Under the pieces are notes generated by a model. It saw only the letters and a program-made list of their open reading frames with translations. It was not told the origin of the DNA and did no database searches. A stretch of DNA of 64,000 nucleotides from Turnera subulata (Eukaryota > Streptophyta > Magnoliopsida > Malpighiales > Passifloraceae). The translations under genes were made by a program, and so were the position numbers. How positions within the stretch are numbered: the first letter of the stretch is position 1; each line of letters opens with the position of its first letter. Below are positions 35,823-46,049 of this stretch, in pieces. Location: positions 66,860-130,859 of the forward strand of contig JAKUCV010001823.1 of assembly GCA_028386065.3 (NCBI GenBank), in the 5' to 3' direction.

Positions 35823-36506
35823 ATGCCTGCCCCTTCATCAGTTTTCTTTGTCGAGGGTGCCAACCTTGGCAGAAGAAACCGATTGGCCTACAGTATGGTC
35901 AATGAACGTGCCGAGGAACTACCAAACGAGCTCGGCAGGATGCCCCGGCTGGTCTTCGTCGACGAGCTATACTCCTCGCGATTCTTTGTCACCCCAATGG
36001 AAGAGGTGATCTACCTGGAGGATCGCGGCACGCTGAGGACATCCTACTACGGATCGGCGAATTCCGTGATGTTCTTCATCTCCGACAGGCTTCAGGAGTT
36101 CAACCTGGAGTCCACTTGCCAGACGGTGGAGCAAGGTGCATACTACCAGCTTGCGATGACGGCCCAAAGCATACCCAGAATGACGCGCTTACCTCCAACT
36201 TGGCCCAAGGTACGGCTGCTAGTGTGGAATTGTAGAGGAGTTGCAAGGCGCGCTCAAGAGTTCACACGTACGCTGAGGGACTTGAAGAACCAGTACAAAC
36301 CGAATATGGTTCTTCTGACGGAGACTCAATGGCAAGCTCGGGACGACCACGGTCTCATCCCTCTCCGTTTCCCTCAAGCTAACCGGTTCGAGATCCCTGG
36401 CCAGCGTGACAGAGGCGGCATGTGGCTCTCGTGGAGCGACAGAGTCACGGTCAACATCAACAGCGATGCCAACAGCTTCCGCGTCAACGTCGTTCCGAAC
36501 CGTTAG
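35823..36506 (+). CDS. Antisense accessory ORF 2: unknown domain fused to LINE endonuclease start
   Basis: An intact 227-residue frame, opposite to gag. Residues 1 to about 120 match nothing I know (MPAPSSVFFVEGANLGRR, PRLVFVDELYSSRFFV, VEQGAYYQLAM). From about residue 129 the sequence turns into the start of a plant LINE APE endonuclease: VRLLVWNCRGVARRAQEF, then NMVLLTETQ and RGGMWLSW, ending near residue 225. The catalytic GDFN, D-H and SDH parts are absent, so it cannot be an active nuclease; the captured piece may serve another role or none. It has its own TATA box and an AATAAA 17 bp after the stop. GC content is higher than its flanks, as for a protein-coding gene. Confidence 0.6.
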   Translation: MPAPSSVFFVEGANLGRRNRLAYSMVNERAEELPNELGRMPRLVFVDELYSSRFFVTPMEEVIYLEDRGTLRTSYYGSANSVMFFISDRLQEFNLESTCQTVEQGAYYQLAMTAQSIPRMTRLPPTWPKVRLLVWNCRGVARRAQEFTRTLRDLKNQYKPNMVLLTETQWQARDDHGLIPLRFPQANRFEIPGQRDRGGMWLSWSDRVTVNINSDANSFRVNVVPNR

Positions 36507-36522
36507 ATGTATTTTCCATTTT

Positions 36523-36528
36523 AATAAA
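36523..36528 (+). terminator. Poly(A) signal of antisense gene 2
   Basis: AATAAA in TTTTAATAAAATGTC, 17 bp after the stop, followed by several TTGTAAT/TTTATAAAAT repeats up to 36640 that could serve as alternative signals. Confidence 0.55.
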
Positions 36529-36797
36529 ATGTCAAAATCGTTGTAATATTTCCCTTTTTATAAAATATAAAATATCAAGATCAATGTAATGTTTCCCCTT
36601 TGTAATATTATTGTTAGTTTTAATAATATTTATATTTCTGCTTAATTGTGATATAAATTTTCACTTAAGTGAATGTTCCAAAACAGCGTGGATAACATTT
36701 CATTCTTATTAATAATTCGTCTCGAAGTCTTACATAATAACGATAATAATAGAAGAAAATCAACAATACAAAGTAAAGAGAATCCACTCGAGACATC

Positions 36798-38111
36798 TCA
36801 TTCTTTTGGAGCGTCAGCAGCTTCCTCTCGAATGATAGAGTACACCCTGGGAGTTGCCACAGATCGATCAGCACCTCCACGGCTCGGAGCTCCAGCACTC
36901 TCTCGACTGCCTCCCTGGGGTCCACCACTCTTGTTCGGACCAGAAGGACCTGTACCATTAGCCACGGAGTTCTGTACGGTATACTGGGACCCACTACCTC
37001 CACTGTCACGAATCCTCGTGTAACACTCTGACTGGCGGTGTCCCTGCTTCCCGCAATACCAACACAAACTAGGAGGTCTAGTCCAAGGGCCCCGCCTCTG
37101 AGATCCAGACTGATAAGGCTTTCCTCCCGAAGACTTGCCTGGTCCACCCTGATACTTCTGTCCTCGGGACTTCTTCGAACCTTGGTAGGAAGAACCCTGT
37201 CGACTCATGTAACTTGTATTACCCGAACCAAAATGTTGCTTCTTCTGTTCCGGCATTGTTGACTGTGTCTCCCGCTCGGCTGGCCGGGCCTCCTGCCCGA
37301 TCAACTGAATCCTCTCAGCATCAAAAGCGGCCTCACAAACAGCCTCCCAAGTCCGGTGTCTCCCACCAGCCACTACCATCGCCAACTCGCGGCGCAGAGC
37401 ATCAACAAATCGCCTACACTGTGTCACCTCATCGGGCACAAACTCCCTGGCGTAAGAAAGAAGAATACTGAATCGGATCCGGAATGCAGAAACGGACTCA
37501 TCGGGTCCCTGTTTCACCTCCAAAAACTGCTTTTTCTGGTCCTCCAAGAATCCAACGGTAATGAATTCCTTGTAAAATCTGTCCTTGAAGTCTGCCCATG
37601 GCATCACCACTGGTCTAGGTAGGTCCATAACAAGTCCTTGCCACCAGCTCAATGCGTAACCCGTGAACTTGTGTGCCGCAAATCGAGCCCAGTGCTCTGA
37701 TGTACACGTGAATTTCTCCAAGACATTCTCCACCTGGCGGAACCAATCATCAGCTACTCTTGCGGTGATTTTCTCTCCTGAGAACACCTCAACTGCTGTC
37801 TTATCCATGTGCTTATAACCACTCTCCATACCACCAACAACGGGTGCTTCGGCAGGTGCGACTGGAATGGCTTGGGCGCCCTGTTGTTGCTGATGAAACT
37901 GTTGAAACTGTTGCCACTGTAGGAAAGCCTGAAACTGTTGTTGCATCGCCGCATCCATACCAGGAGGTACTAATGGCACTGCATTCTGTGCTCCAGCTGC
38001 ACCAACATTTCCCTGTCCATCAGGGACTGGCATTACCGACACAGAGTCGGAAACATGGCTAGGAAGTTCATCCAGCCCATCAGCATTGTGCCGGTCTTGC
38101 GGTGGATCCAT
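36798..38111 (-). CDS. Gypsy (Tekay-like) Gag protein
   Basis: An uninterrupted 437-residue Gag. The N-terminus is followed by a Gln-rich stretch (about 55-80). The Retrotrans_gag core follows: AVEVFSGEKITARVADDW, FTGYALSWWQGL, FLEVKQGPDESVSAF and QCRRFVDALRREL. A Gly/Ser/Gln-rich region precedes the CCHC knuckle CWYCGKQGHRQSEC (about 358-371) and a Gly/Pro-rich tail. The core resembles Tekay/Del chromovirus gags. It would form the particle and bind RNA. There is no protease, RT or integrase frame after it, so the element would need enzymes supplied in trans. The ATG lies 126 bp after the LTR end. Confidence 0.88.
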   Translation of the reverse strand: MDPPQDRHNADGLDELPSHVSDSVSVMPVPDGQGNVGAAGAQNAVPLVPPGMDAAMQQQFQAFLQWQQFQQFHQQQQGAQAIPVAPAEAPVVGGMESGYKHMDKTAVEVFSGEKITARVADDWFRQVENVLEKFTCTSEHWARFAAHKFTGYALSWWQGLVMDLPRPVVMPWADFKDRFYKEFITVGFLEDQKKQFLEVKQGPDESVSAFRIRFSILLSYAREFVPDEVTQCRRFVDALRRELAMVVAGGRHRTWEAVCEAAFDAERIQLIGQEARPAERETQSTMPEQKKQHFGSGNTSYMSRQGSSYQGSKKSRGQKYQGGPGKSSGGKPYQSGSQRRGPWTRPPSLCWYCGKQGHRQSECYTRIRDSGGSGSQYTVQNSVANGTGPSGPNKSGGPQGGSRESAGAPSRGGADRSVATPRVYSIIREEAADAPKE

Positions 38112-38219
38112 AGTGATGCCTATATGAATGCAAACAAGTCAAAACACGTTTTTAGAAATTATAAATTTGAAACAGGCTTATGCACAGGGAAAAATCACTT
38201 AAAAACCCAAAGATCTGAA

Positions 38220-38235
38220 GCCCGCTCCGCTACCA
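38220..38235 (-). other. Primer-binding site of the inner Gypsy element
   Basis: On the minus strand TGGTAGCGGAGCGGGC lies two bases after the LTR end CCACA. It matches the initiator-Met type (TGGTATCAGAGC) loosely, and fixes the orientation of the element and the LTR boundary. Confidence 0.75.
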
Positions 38236-38237
38236 AC

Positions 38238-38934
38238 TGTGGAAGCCCGTACCCCATAATAATAAAAATAATAATAATGATAACAATAAGATAACGCATT
38301 GAGCTCAAACAATACGAGCTGGAAAACAGAAAAAAAACATTTATGTGATGGTGTGTGATTCCGATTTGCTTGTATGCTGTACTTGTGCTCGTGAGCTACT
38401 CACCCTACGAGCATGACTTCACTTTCATGTATATTTAGACTTCTAATGTTCACTGAGTAGGCGACTCACATAATCGCCACCGTTGTTTTTCAGACTTTAG
38501 TTAGCGTGCAGACTCACTTACACCTTCGACTCGGAGATCAGATGCAGTCACTTCAGCAGGTAGTTGTGCATTATCTCTTGGTGGGATCCATAGGGCCATA
38601 TGCATGAGATTTTCTATCTTGAGTATTAATATTACTTTCATCTTCCGCTGCATGATAAATAACTCGAGATGTCATAAATGTTTTATCCTTATATCGGTAA
38701 TTAGCCGGAGATGATTTGTGATACTATGTCGGCGTGATGCCGTGATGGCTTATTATTTGTGAAGCCAGTTGATCTCGTTTATTTTTATGACATCTCGTTG
38801 TTAATACATTTTCATGGAAAATGTTTGTGTACCGAAGCATCGGTTTTTGTACCCCGAGTTTCAAGAGTATTTTGGTAACTCTTTTTCATTTAATTAATTT
38901 TTATTTTTATTTAATTGGGGTACGGGCTTCCACA
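38238..38934 (-). repeat. Abnormal 5' LTR: 697-bp unit with inverted U5
   Basis: It begins TGTGGAAGCCCGTACCCC and ends with its exact inverse complement GGGGTACGGGCTTCCACA. The interior (38256-38934) is the last about 680 bp of the LTR but in the opposite orientation to the 3' LTR copy at 30899-31577. The first 2.8 kb of the LTR (U3 and R) is missing. So the element has a U5 end at both outer termini. Only about four differences, all transitions, separate the two copies. Confidence 0.85.
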
Positions 38935-40654
38935 ATATCGTTCAAGTCCGATAAAGATGCATGAATAGTCCAAGGCTCAGGTTTTACCCAAAGATCAGTT
39001 TTCCGGGCTCGCCGGAAAATTCTCGAGATGCCGAAAACTCGCCGGAATCCGGCAAGGTTACTGTTCACAGCAGCCCAAACTCCTCGGCTACTGTTCTTCC
39101 ACTAGTAACACAATCCAGTTCCACCACCAGCAGACCATCACCGAGAATACCAACACCCATGCCATACCCGCAGCAATCCTCCGGTGACCTGAGCTCTACC
39201 ACACCACCGTGTCTGCCACCCAAAACACCCCAACCCACAGCCACAACAATAACAACAACGCCATCACAACCGCCACACCTGAATCCACCGTAACCAAGGC
39301 ATACAGGAACAACAATCAACCCATTAATACCAACTATACCCATCTAATTTGCCGCAATCTCCAACTAATTACAGGGAAGAAGAAACGAATTGGCAGCAGC
39401 AACTTACCCGACGGCGGCGCGAAAACAGGAAAAGGGAGAGGAGACCGGCGGCGGTGTTGGAAGATCAATGACGGAGGGAAGCGTCGCGTGGCAGAACGAG
39501 ACGAGGTCGACGAAGGAGGCGACGCGTTCCTCACTTCGGCGATGACTGCGAGCAGGACGGAGCAGAAGAGGACGGGTAGGGAGAAGAGGGAGAGGAGCTC
39601 GGTCTCCTGGGCAGGGCAGTGGCTCGGGCTCGTCTCGGCTGCAGCAGAGGGAGGAGACGGCGGACGCGAGCAGAGCAGGCGGCGAGGCAACGAGAGAGAG
39701 GGGCAGAGGGAAGGAGGAGGAAGAGATGGTGTCGGTGATGGCGGTGGTCTCGGTGGCAGTTAAGAAGAAGGGAGGAGAAGGAAGAAGGGAGGGGGGAATG
39801 GTGGTGTTGGCAGGAGAGATGGGTGTGTGATTGGAGGTAAGCCGGTGAAGAAATAAGGGGAGAAAAGGAGAAGAAGACAGGAGAAGGTGGAAGGGGGGCC
39901 GGCTGAGGGAGCAGCAAAAGAAGAGATAAGGAAAAACAAGAAAGAAAGTAGAGAGAAAAGGAAAAGAAATGGAAGAGAATAAGTGGGAATATGGTGTTGT
40001 CGGGGCAAATTATTGGTGCCTTGTTGGCATCAAAACGACGTCGTTTTAGACGTCCTCAAGCCATGGTCAACACGCACAAGCCCTTGGTCAAAACGCAAAC
40101 ATTTATGTGTTTTATGTTTTGTGTATCCCAAAACTACGTCGTATTAAACGAAACTGCTTAAAACCTTGTGTTTCACACCCATGCTTAATTTTGAAAATAA
40201 ATTTAGGAAATTCATTAGTAATAAATAGATTCTTTTATAAAATCTAAAATAAATTTTAAAAACACATTTATTAATTATAGCGGAATTAAAAGATAAATTT
40301 CCTTAAAAATTATAACTAATAATTGTTGGAATATAAATACTTGGCAAAACAATAATAAGAATTTCTTCAATCATGTTATCAATAAGAGTATCGATAACAA
40401 AAATAAATAAATAATGATAATGATATTAAACTATAATAATCAAAACCTCTGGAAAGAAGGGCGATATGGAAATAAAATCGGAATGGTTGAAATCATCGAT
40501 TAGCAACGGTAAATTTTATTAATCATCGTAATAATCAAAATAACAAGGTAAAACCCATGAAAATTTTACCCGGGTCGTTACATACTATATAATTTCTATT
40601 ATTATTTCTCTTTATATTTGTTTTATATTTTGTTATTATTTATTTACTGTTATA

Positions 40655-41689
40655 ATGGCAAATCTTGCAAAGCTTGAGTTTGAGGCCCTAGATATTTCCG
40701 GAAGAAATTATCTATCATGGAGACTAGATGCAGAAATGCATTTAGATGCTCAGGGCCTGGGAGATACCATAAAATCTCCTCAAGATAATGGAAAAGCCGT
40801 ATCTACTCAAGATAAAGAAGGGACTAGTCAAGAAAAGGCAAAAGATGTATCTAGTCAAGATAAGGCAAAAGCCATGATCTTTCTTCGTCATCATCTTCAT
40901 GATAGTCTAAAGACGGAGTATCTTATTGTCAAAGATCCTGCAGATCTTTGGAAGAATTTGAAAGAAAGGTATGATCACCTAAAGATGGTCATACTCCCCA
41001 AAGCTCGTTACGAGTGGATGCACCTAAGGCTGCAAGATTTTAAATCTGTGCATGAATATAATTCAGCTGTGTTTCGAATCAGCTCTCAGTTAAAACTGTG
41101 TGGAGAAGATATTATTGATGCTGATATGTTGGAAAAAACATTCTCTACTTTCCATGCATTAAATGTGCTCCTGCAGCAGCAATATCGTGAAAAGGGTTTC
41201 ACAAAATATTCTGATTTAATTTCTTGCCTCCTGGTAGCTGAACAAAATAACGAGCTATTGATGAAAAATCATGAGTCTCGTCCCACTGTTTCTACTCCAT
41301 TCCCAGAAGCGAATGCAGCAGTACATGATAATTCTGGTCGTGGCCGTGGAAAAGGTCGTGGCCGGGGACGTGGGCGTGGACATGGAAGGAACAATTTTAA
41401 TCACCGTGATCGCAATATTTATAACCATGGCAAGGCTAAAGGAAAACAGGCTAATGATGCCAAATATAATGATAAGAAAAATCACGAGACAGTCTACTAT
41501 CGATGTTGCATGACTGGTCATTGGTCACGGACATGCCGTACAGCGAAGCACTTGGTAGAACTTTACCAATCATTTTTGAAAGGAAAAAATAAAGTTGCTG
41601 AAACAAATTTTGTCCAAGATGATGACCAAGATGTTGCCTTCCAGTCCGACTCATATTTCGATATTGATGATTGTCTTGCTGATCCATAA
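40655..41689 (+). CDS. Copia Gag protein (nest-host element)
   Basis: 344 residues, uninterrupted. The start MANLAKLEFEALDISGRNYL and the segments MIFLRHHLHDSLKTEYL and FSTFHALNVLLQQQYREKG are typical UBN2-type Copia gag. An Arg/Gly-rich basic stretch (about 225-245) precedes the knuckle. The knuckle reads YYRCCMTGHWSRTC: the first zinc-binding Cys of the usual CxxC is Tyr and a Gly is Cys, so RNA binding may be impaired. Its ATG lies 72 bp beyond the right border of the Gypsy insertion, so the leader that should precede it is split 13 kb away. Confidence 0.88.
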   Translation: MANLAKLEFEALDISGRNYLSWRLDAEMHLDAQGLGDTIKSPQDNGKAVSTQDKEGTSQEKAKDVSSQDKAKAMIFLRHHLHDSLKTEYLIVKDPADLWKNLKERYDHLKMVILPKARYEWMHLRLQDFKSVHEYNSAVFRISSQLKLCGEDIIDADMLEKTFSTFHALNVLLQQQYREKGFTKYSDLISCLLVAEQNNELLMKNHESRPTVSTPFPEANAAVHDNSGRGRGKGRGRGRGRGHGRNNFNHRDRNIYNHGKAKGKQANDAKYNDKKNHETVYYRCCMTGHWSRTCRTAKHLVELYQSFLKGKNKVAETNFVQDDDQDVAFQSDSYFDIDDCLADP

Positions 41690-41864
41690 GAAGCAAGCAA
41701 GAAAATAAAGCAAGAATAATCTTGTTGTCTATTTCCATGTATTTTATATTTATGTTCTTATCTGTTGTTTATTTTTATTAATGTTCTTAATGTTCTTTTA
41801 ATTTGTAATAAATTTCAGTTCAATATTACTTTCTTATGTATGTTTTATTTTCTTTTATGAAGAT

Positions 41865-44800
41865 ATGGACATTCAACTATTTGGTTCCAAGAACAATGAC
41901 TCAGATATCTGTCTAGCAGACAGTGCAACCACTCATTCCGTATTTAATAAACGGAAATATTTCTTTACTTTGAAATTTGAAAAGGCATATGTTAGTACAA
42001 TCTCTGGTAGTACAAAAATAATTGAAGGCTCCGGAAGAGCTCAAATTCTACTACCAAAGGGAACAAAAATAATCATTGAAAATGCTTTGTTCTCTTCAAA
42101 GTCTCAAAGAAATTTATTGAGTTTTAAGGATATCCGTTTAAATGGATATCATATTGAGACAATGAATGAAAGAGATGCTGAATATCTCTATATTACAAAA
42201 GTTACCACTACAGGTAACAAACAAGTTGTGGAAAAATTACCTGTATTATCTTCTGGATTGTATTACACAAATATTCGAGTCATTGAAAATTATTATACCC
42301 AGCCAGAAGCTGGCACCAGCCTGAAGCTGACTAATGATTTAAAAATTTGGCATGATCGGTTGGGCCATCTTGGATCAATAATGATGCGTCAAATTATTGA
42401 AAATTCATTTGGTCATCCATTGAAAAACCAAAAGATTTTTCAATCTAATGAATTTACATGTGCTGCTTGTTCACAAGGAAAATTAATTATCCGGCCTTCA
42501 TATGATAAAGTTGGTTCTGAATCACCAGCATTTTTGGAAAGAATTCAGGGAGATATTTGTGGTCCCATACATCCACCGTGTGGACCATTTAGATATTTTA
42601 CGGTTTTAATTGATGCATCAACTAGATGGTCCCATGTGTGCCTGTTGTCCTCACGCAATTTGGCGTTTGCGCGCTTATTATCACAATTGATCAAATTGCG
42701 GGCACACTTCCCTGATCATGGAATTAAGACTATACGTCTTGATAATGCTGCTGAATTCACCTTTAAGGCGTTTAGTGACTATTGTATGTCAATTGGAATT
42801 GTGGTTGAACATCCTGTAGCTCATGTTCATACCCAAAACGGTCTAGCAGAATCGTTGATTAAACGCCTTCAGTTGATTGCGAGGCCATTATTGATGAGAT
42901 GCAAACTCCCCGTTACTGCTTGGGGACATGCTATTTTGCATACAGCAGTACTTGTGCGCATCAGGCCAACAAGCTATCATAAGCTCTCCCCCATTCAATT
43001 GGTTCATGGTCACGAACCTAATATCTCCCATCTTCGGACCTTTGGTTGTGCAGTATATGTGCCAATTGCTCCACCACAGCGAACTAAAATGGGTCCTCAA
43101 AGAAGATTGGAAATATATGTTGGATATGAATCTCCATCAATTATAAAATATTTGGAACCAATAACTGGAGATTTATTTACAGCAAGATTTGTTCACTCTC
43201 ATTTTGATGAAAATATTTATCCAACATTAGGGGAAGTAAATAAGCAGCTGGATAAAGAAATTAAATGGAATGCTATATCATTATCAAGCCTTGATCCTCG
43301 AACAAATCAGTGTGAACTTGAAGCTCAAAAGATAATTCATTTGCAAAATATAGCAAATCAATTGCCAGACGCTTTTACTGATATCAATAGAGTGACCAAA
43401 TCTCATGTACCAGCTGCTAATGCTCCTGCTAGAATTGATGTCCCCGAAGGACAAATAAAGATTGCAAATGAATCTAAAGCACGCCAGAAGCGTGGCAGAC
43501 CACTCGGTTCTGAAGATAAAAATCCTCGACAGAGAAAAGGAGCAAAGATACAAGATGGCCCCAACGGGGTAATAAAACCTCCTGCAGAGGTTCAAATTAA
43601 TAATCCTCTAGAAGAGGATCCTGACATAAATTGTAATGTTCCAAAAGTAACACAAGTACCTGAAATAAGTCAAAATGATGAGATCTCAATCAACTATATT
43701 ATGTCAGGAACAAGATGGAACCGATGTGAAATAACCGTCGATGAAATTTTTGCACATAATGTAGCACTAAATATTATGGAAGGAAATGAGGATCATGAGC
43801 CTAAATCAATTGATGAATGCCGGCAAAGAAATGATTGGCCAAAATGGAGAGACGCAATTAAGGCTGAGTTAGACTCGCTCATGAAGCAAGAAGTTTTTGG
43901 GCCTATAGTCCCAACACTTGATGGTGTAAAACCGGTCGGTTACAAATGGGTATTTGTGCGAAAAAGAAATGAGAAAAATGAAATAGTGAGATATAAAGCA
44001 CGGCTTGTCGCACAAGGTTTCACCCAACGACCTGGTATTGATTATGAGAAGACATACTCCCCTGTGGTGGATGCAACAACTTTTCAGTATCTAATTAGTC
44101 TGGCAGTACATGAAAAATTAGAAATACGTCTAATGGATGTTGTTACAGCCTATCTCTATGAACCTATAAGCCATGATATATACATGAAAGTCCCTGAAGG
44201 ACTCAAGTTGCCCGAAGCAACTAATTCCCGGGATATATACTCAATTAAATTGAAAAGATCTTTATATGGCTTGAAGCAATCTGGACGTATGTGGTATAAT
44301 CATCTCAGTGAATACTTGGTAAAAGAAGGTTTCAAAAATGATTCCATATGTCCATGTGTTTTTATTAAAAGGTCCATACATGAATATGTCATCATTGCTG
44401 TCTATGTTGATGATTTAAATATTATTGGAACGCCTGGAAAAGTTTCCAAAGCCGTACATTGTTTAAAGAAAGAATTTGAAATGAAAGACCTTGGAAAGAC
44501 AAAACTCTGTCTAGGTCTTCAAATTGCATATTTAGAAAATGGGATCTTTGTCCATCAGACACATTATACCGAGAAGGTTTTGAAAAGATTTTATATGGAC
44601 AAAGCGCATCCAACAAGTACCCCGATGGTTGTGAGGTCGCTTGATCAAAAGAAAGATATTTTTAGACCTCAAGAAGATAATGAAGAAATTCTTGGTCCGG
44701 AAGTACCATATCTCAGCGTGATTGGAGCTTTAATGTATCTTGCTACTAATACAAGACCTGATATATCTTTTGCTGTTAGTTTACTAGCAAGATATAGTTT

Positions 44801-45426
44801 TGCCCCAACTCGCAGACATTGGAAATGAGATAAAACAAATTTTTCGATATCTTCGGGGTACAATGGATATGGGATTATTTTATTCATCCGGGTCCAAACC
44901 CGATCTAATTGGTTATGCAGATGCAGGTTATTTGTCTGATCCACATAAGGCTCGGTCACAAACAGGCTACCTGTTTACTTATGGAAGAACTGCTATATCG
45001 TGGCGATCCACAAAGCAAAGTATTGATGCCACCTCTTCAAATAATGCAGAAATTGTAGCCATACATGAAGCTAGTCGAGAGTGTGTTTGGCTAATATCAA
45101 TGACACAACATATTCGAGATTCTTGTGGATTGGATAGTGAGAAAGATGTTCCAACAATCATTTATGAAGATAATGCTGCCTGCATTGCCCAATTGAAGGA
45201 AGGATACATCAAAGGCGACCGGACAAAGCACATATCACCAAAATTCTTTTTCACTCATGATCTCCAGAAGAATGGTGATATTTGTGTTCAACAGATTCGC
45301 TCAAGTGACAATTTGGCAGACCTATTCACAAAATCACTGCCTACTTCAATTTTTGAGAAGTTGATAAGGAAGATTGACATGCGACGATTTCGTGACATCA
45401 AGGGAGGCCAAAATGAGGGGGAGTAG
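41865..45426 (+). pseudogene. Copia Pol polyprotein with one frameshift
   Basis: Protease (LADSATTHSVF near 41920), integrase (WHDRLGHLG, then IDASTRWS, IRLDNAAEF, HTQNGLAES), RT (YKWVFVRKRN, KARLVAQGF, catalytic YVDD near 44407) and RNase H (IGYADAGYLSDP, TKHISPKFFF) are all present. The first frame runs 41865-44828. It ends because an extra A in TGGAAATGAG (44818-44827) shifts the frame just before the RNase H domain, which continues to 45426. That single lesion is the only break I see, so the rest is well preserved. Confidence 0.9.
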
Positions 45427-45554
45427 AATACGCACTGCACTCTTTTTTCGTTCACCAAGTTTTTATCCCACTGGGTTTTTATTGGTAAGGTTTTTAACGA
45501 GGCAATTTTTCTAAAGCGTATTCTACCCAAAGTGCAATGACATTCAAGGGGGAG

Positions 45555-46044
45555 TGTTGTAAATAAATTATGGTGAATGTCATTGTTACCATACAGTAAA
45601 ACTCAGTTTTACCGTACTCGAATTTACCCCCGGTAAATATTTTACCCCTCAACCTAACATCCAATTGGATTCATCCCTTTGGCCATTTACTCACCATAAT
45701 ACTCTTTGTCCTAATCTTAATACCATCTTCCTTTACCTAATATCCTTTTAATTTTATCTTATTAAATTAATCATTCTCATTTGTTTTTATCCTCCCATTT
45801 TCACCTATAAATACCCCCTTCATTTCCATACACACTCACACCTTCAATCTCCATAAACTCACTCTCTCCAAATTTCCATACACATCTTTTCTCTCCTCTC
45901 TCCATCATTAATATAATTATTCTCCATTTTGTTATTATTAAAATTTTATTATTTCCTATAAAATTGTATTATTACCTTGATCAAGTTTGATCAAATTTGT
46001 ATTATTCCATCAAATAGTGAAAATCTTCCCCAATTTTATAACAC
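45555..46044 (+). repeat. 3' LTR of the nest-host Copia
   Basis: 490 bp, TGTTGTAAATAAATTATGG to TTTATAACA, preceded by the purine tract AAGGGGGAG (45546-45554). Confidence 0.93.
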
Positions 46045-46049
46045 TCTCT

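Larger units (their letters stand above)
30899..38934 (-). mobile_element. Non-autonomous Tekay-like Gypsy element with antisense genes
   Basis: On the minus strand: abnormal 5' LTR (38934-38238), primer-binding site, gag (38111-36798), no pol, the typical Gypsy 3' pol-end/polypurine sequence (AATTTCGAGGACGAAATTTC then GTGGGGTAGAAC at 34399-34435), and a 3.5-kb 3' LTR (34398-30899). The plus strand of the interior holds two intact ORFs with their own TATA and poly(A) signals. The probable target duplication is ATATC (38935-38939) with ATATC at 30725-30729 or ATAAC at 30894-30898. The two copies of the U5 region differ by only about four transitions in 680 bp, so the insertion is young. Confidence 0.82.
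27643..40582 (-). mobile_element. Long Gypsy solo LTR, split by an inner element
   Basis: Read on the minus strand it begins TGTAACGACCCGGG at 40582 and ends GGCCGGGGTGTTTCA at 27643, with exact duplication TACTA (27638-27642 and 40583-40587). Two parts (38940-40582 and 27643 to about 30729) together make about 4.7 kb. No primer-binding site, gag or pol belongs to this family here, so it fits a solo LTR left by LTR-LTR recombination. At the split the sequences on either side read as a tandem of ATATCGTTC-GG/AA-GTYCGATA, supporting continuity. The right part is CT-rich with start-like leader sequence typical of Gypsy LTR U3-R. Confidence 0.75.
26962..46044 (+). mobile_element. Copia retrotransposon, nearly intact, host of a nest
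   Basis: LTRs at 26962-27448 and 45555-46044 are flanked by the exact duplication CTCTC (26957-26961 and 46045-46049). A primer-binding site follows the 5' LTR, gag is at 40655-41689 and pol at 41865-45426. The leader is split by a 12.9-kb Gypsy insertion (27643-40582). Without it the element would be about 6.1 kb, a normal Copia size. Gag and pol are separate frames with about 175 nt between them. Confidence 0.95.

Noticed and set aside
39209..39763. A 184-codon plus-strand frame rich in Arg, Gly and Glu
   Set aside because: It is the antisense of the CT-rich leader of the outer Gypsy LTR; composition explains it.
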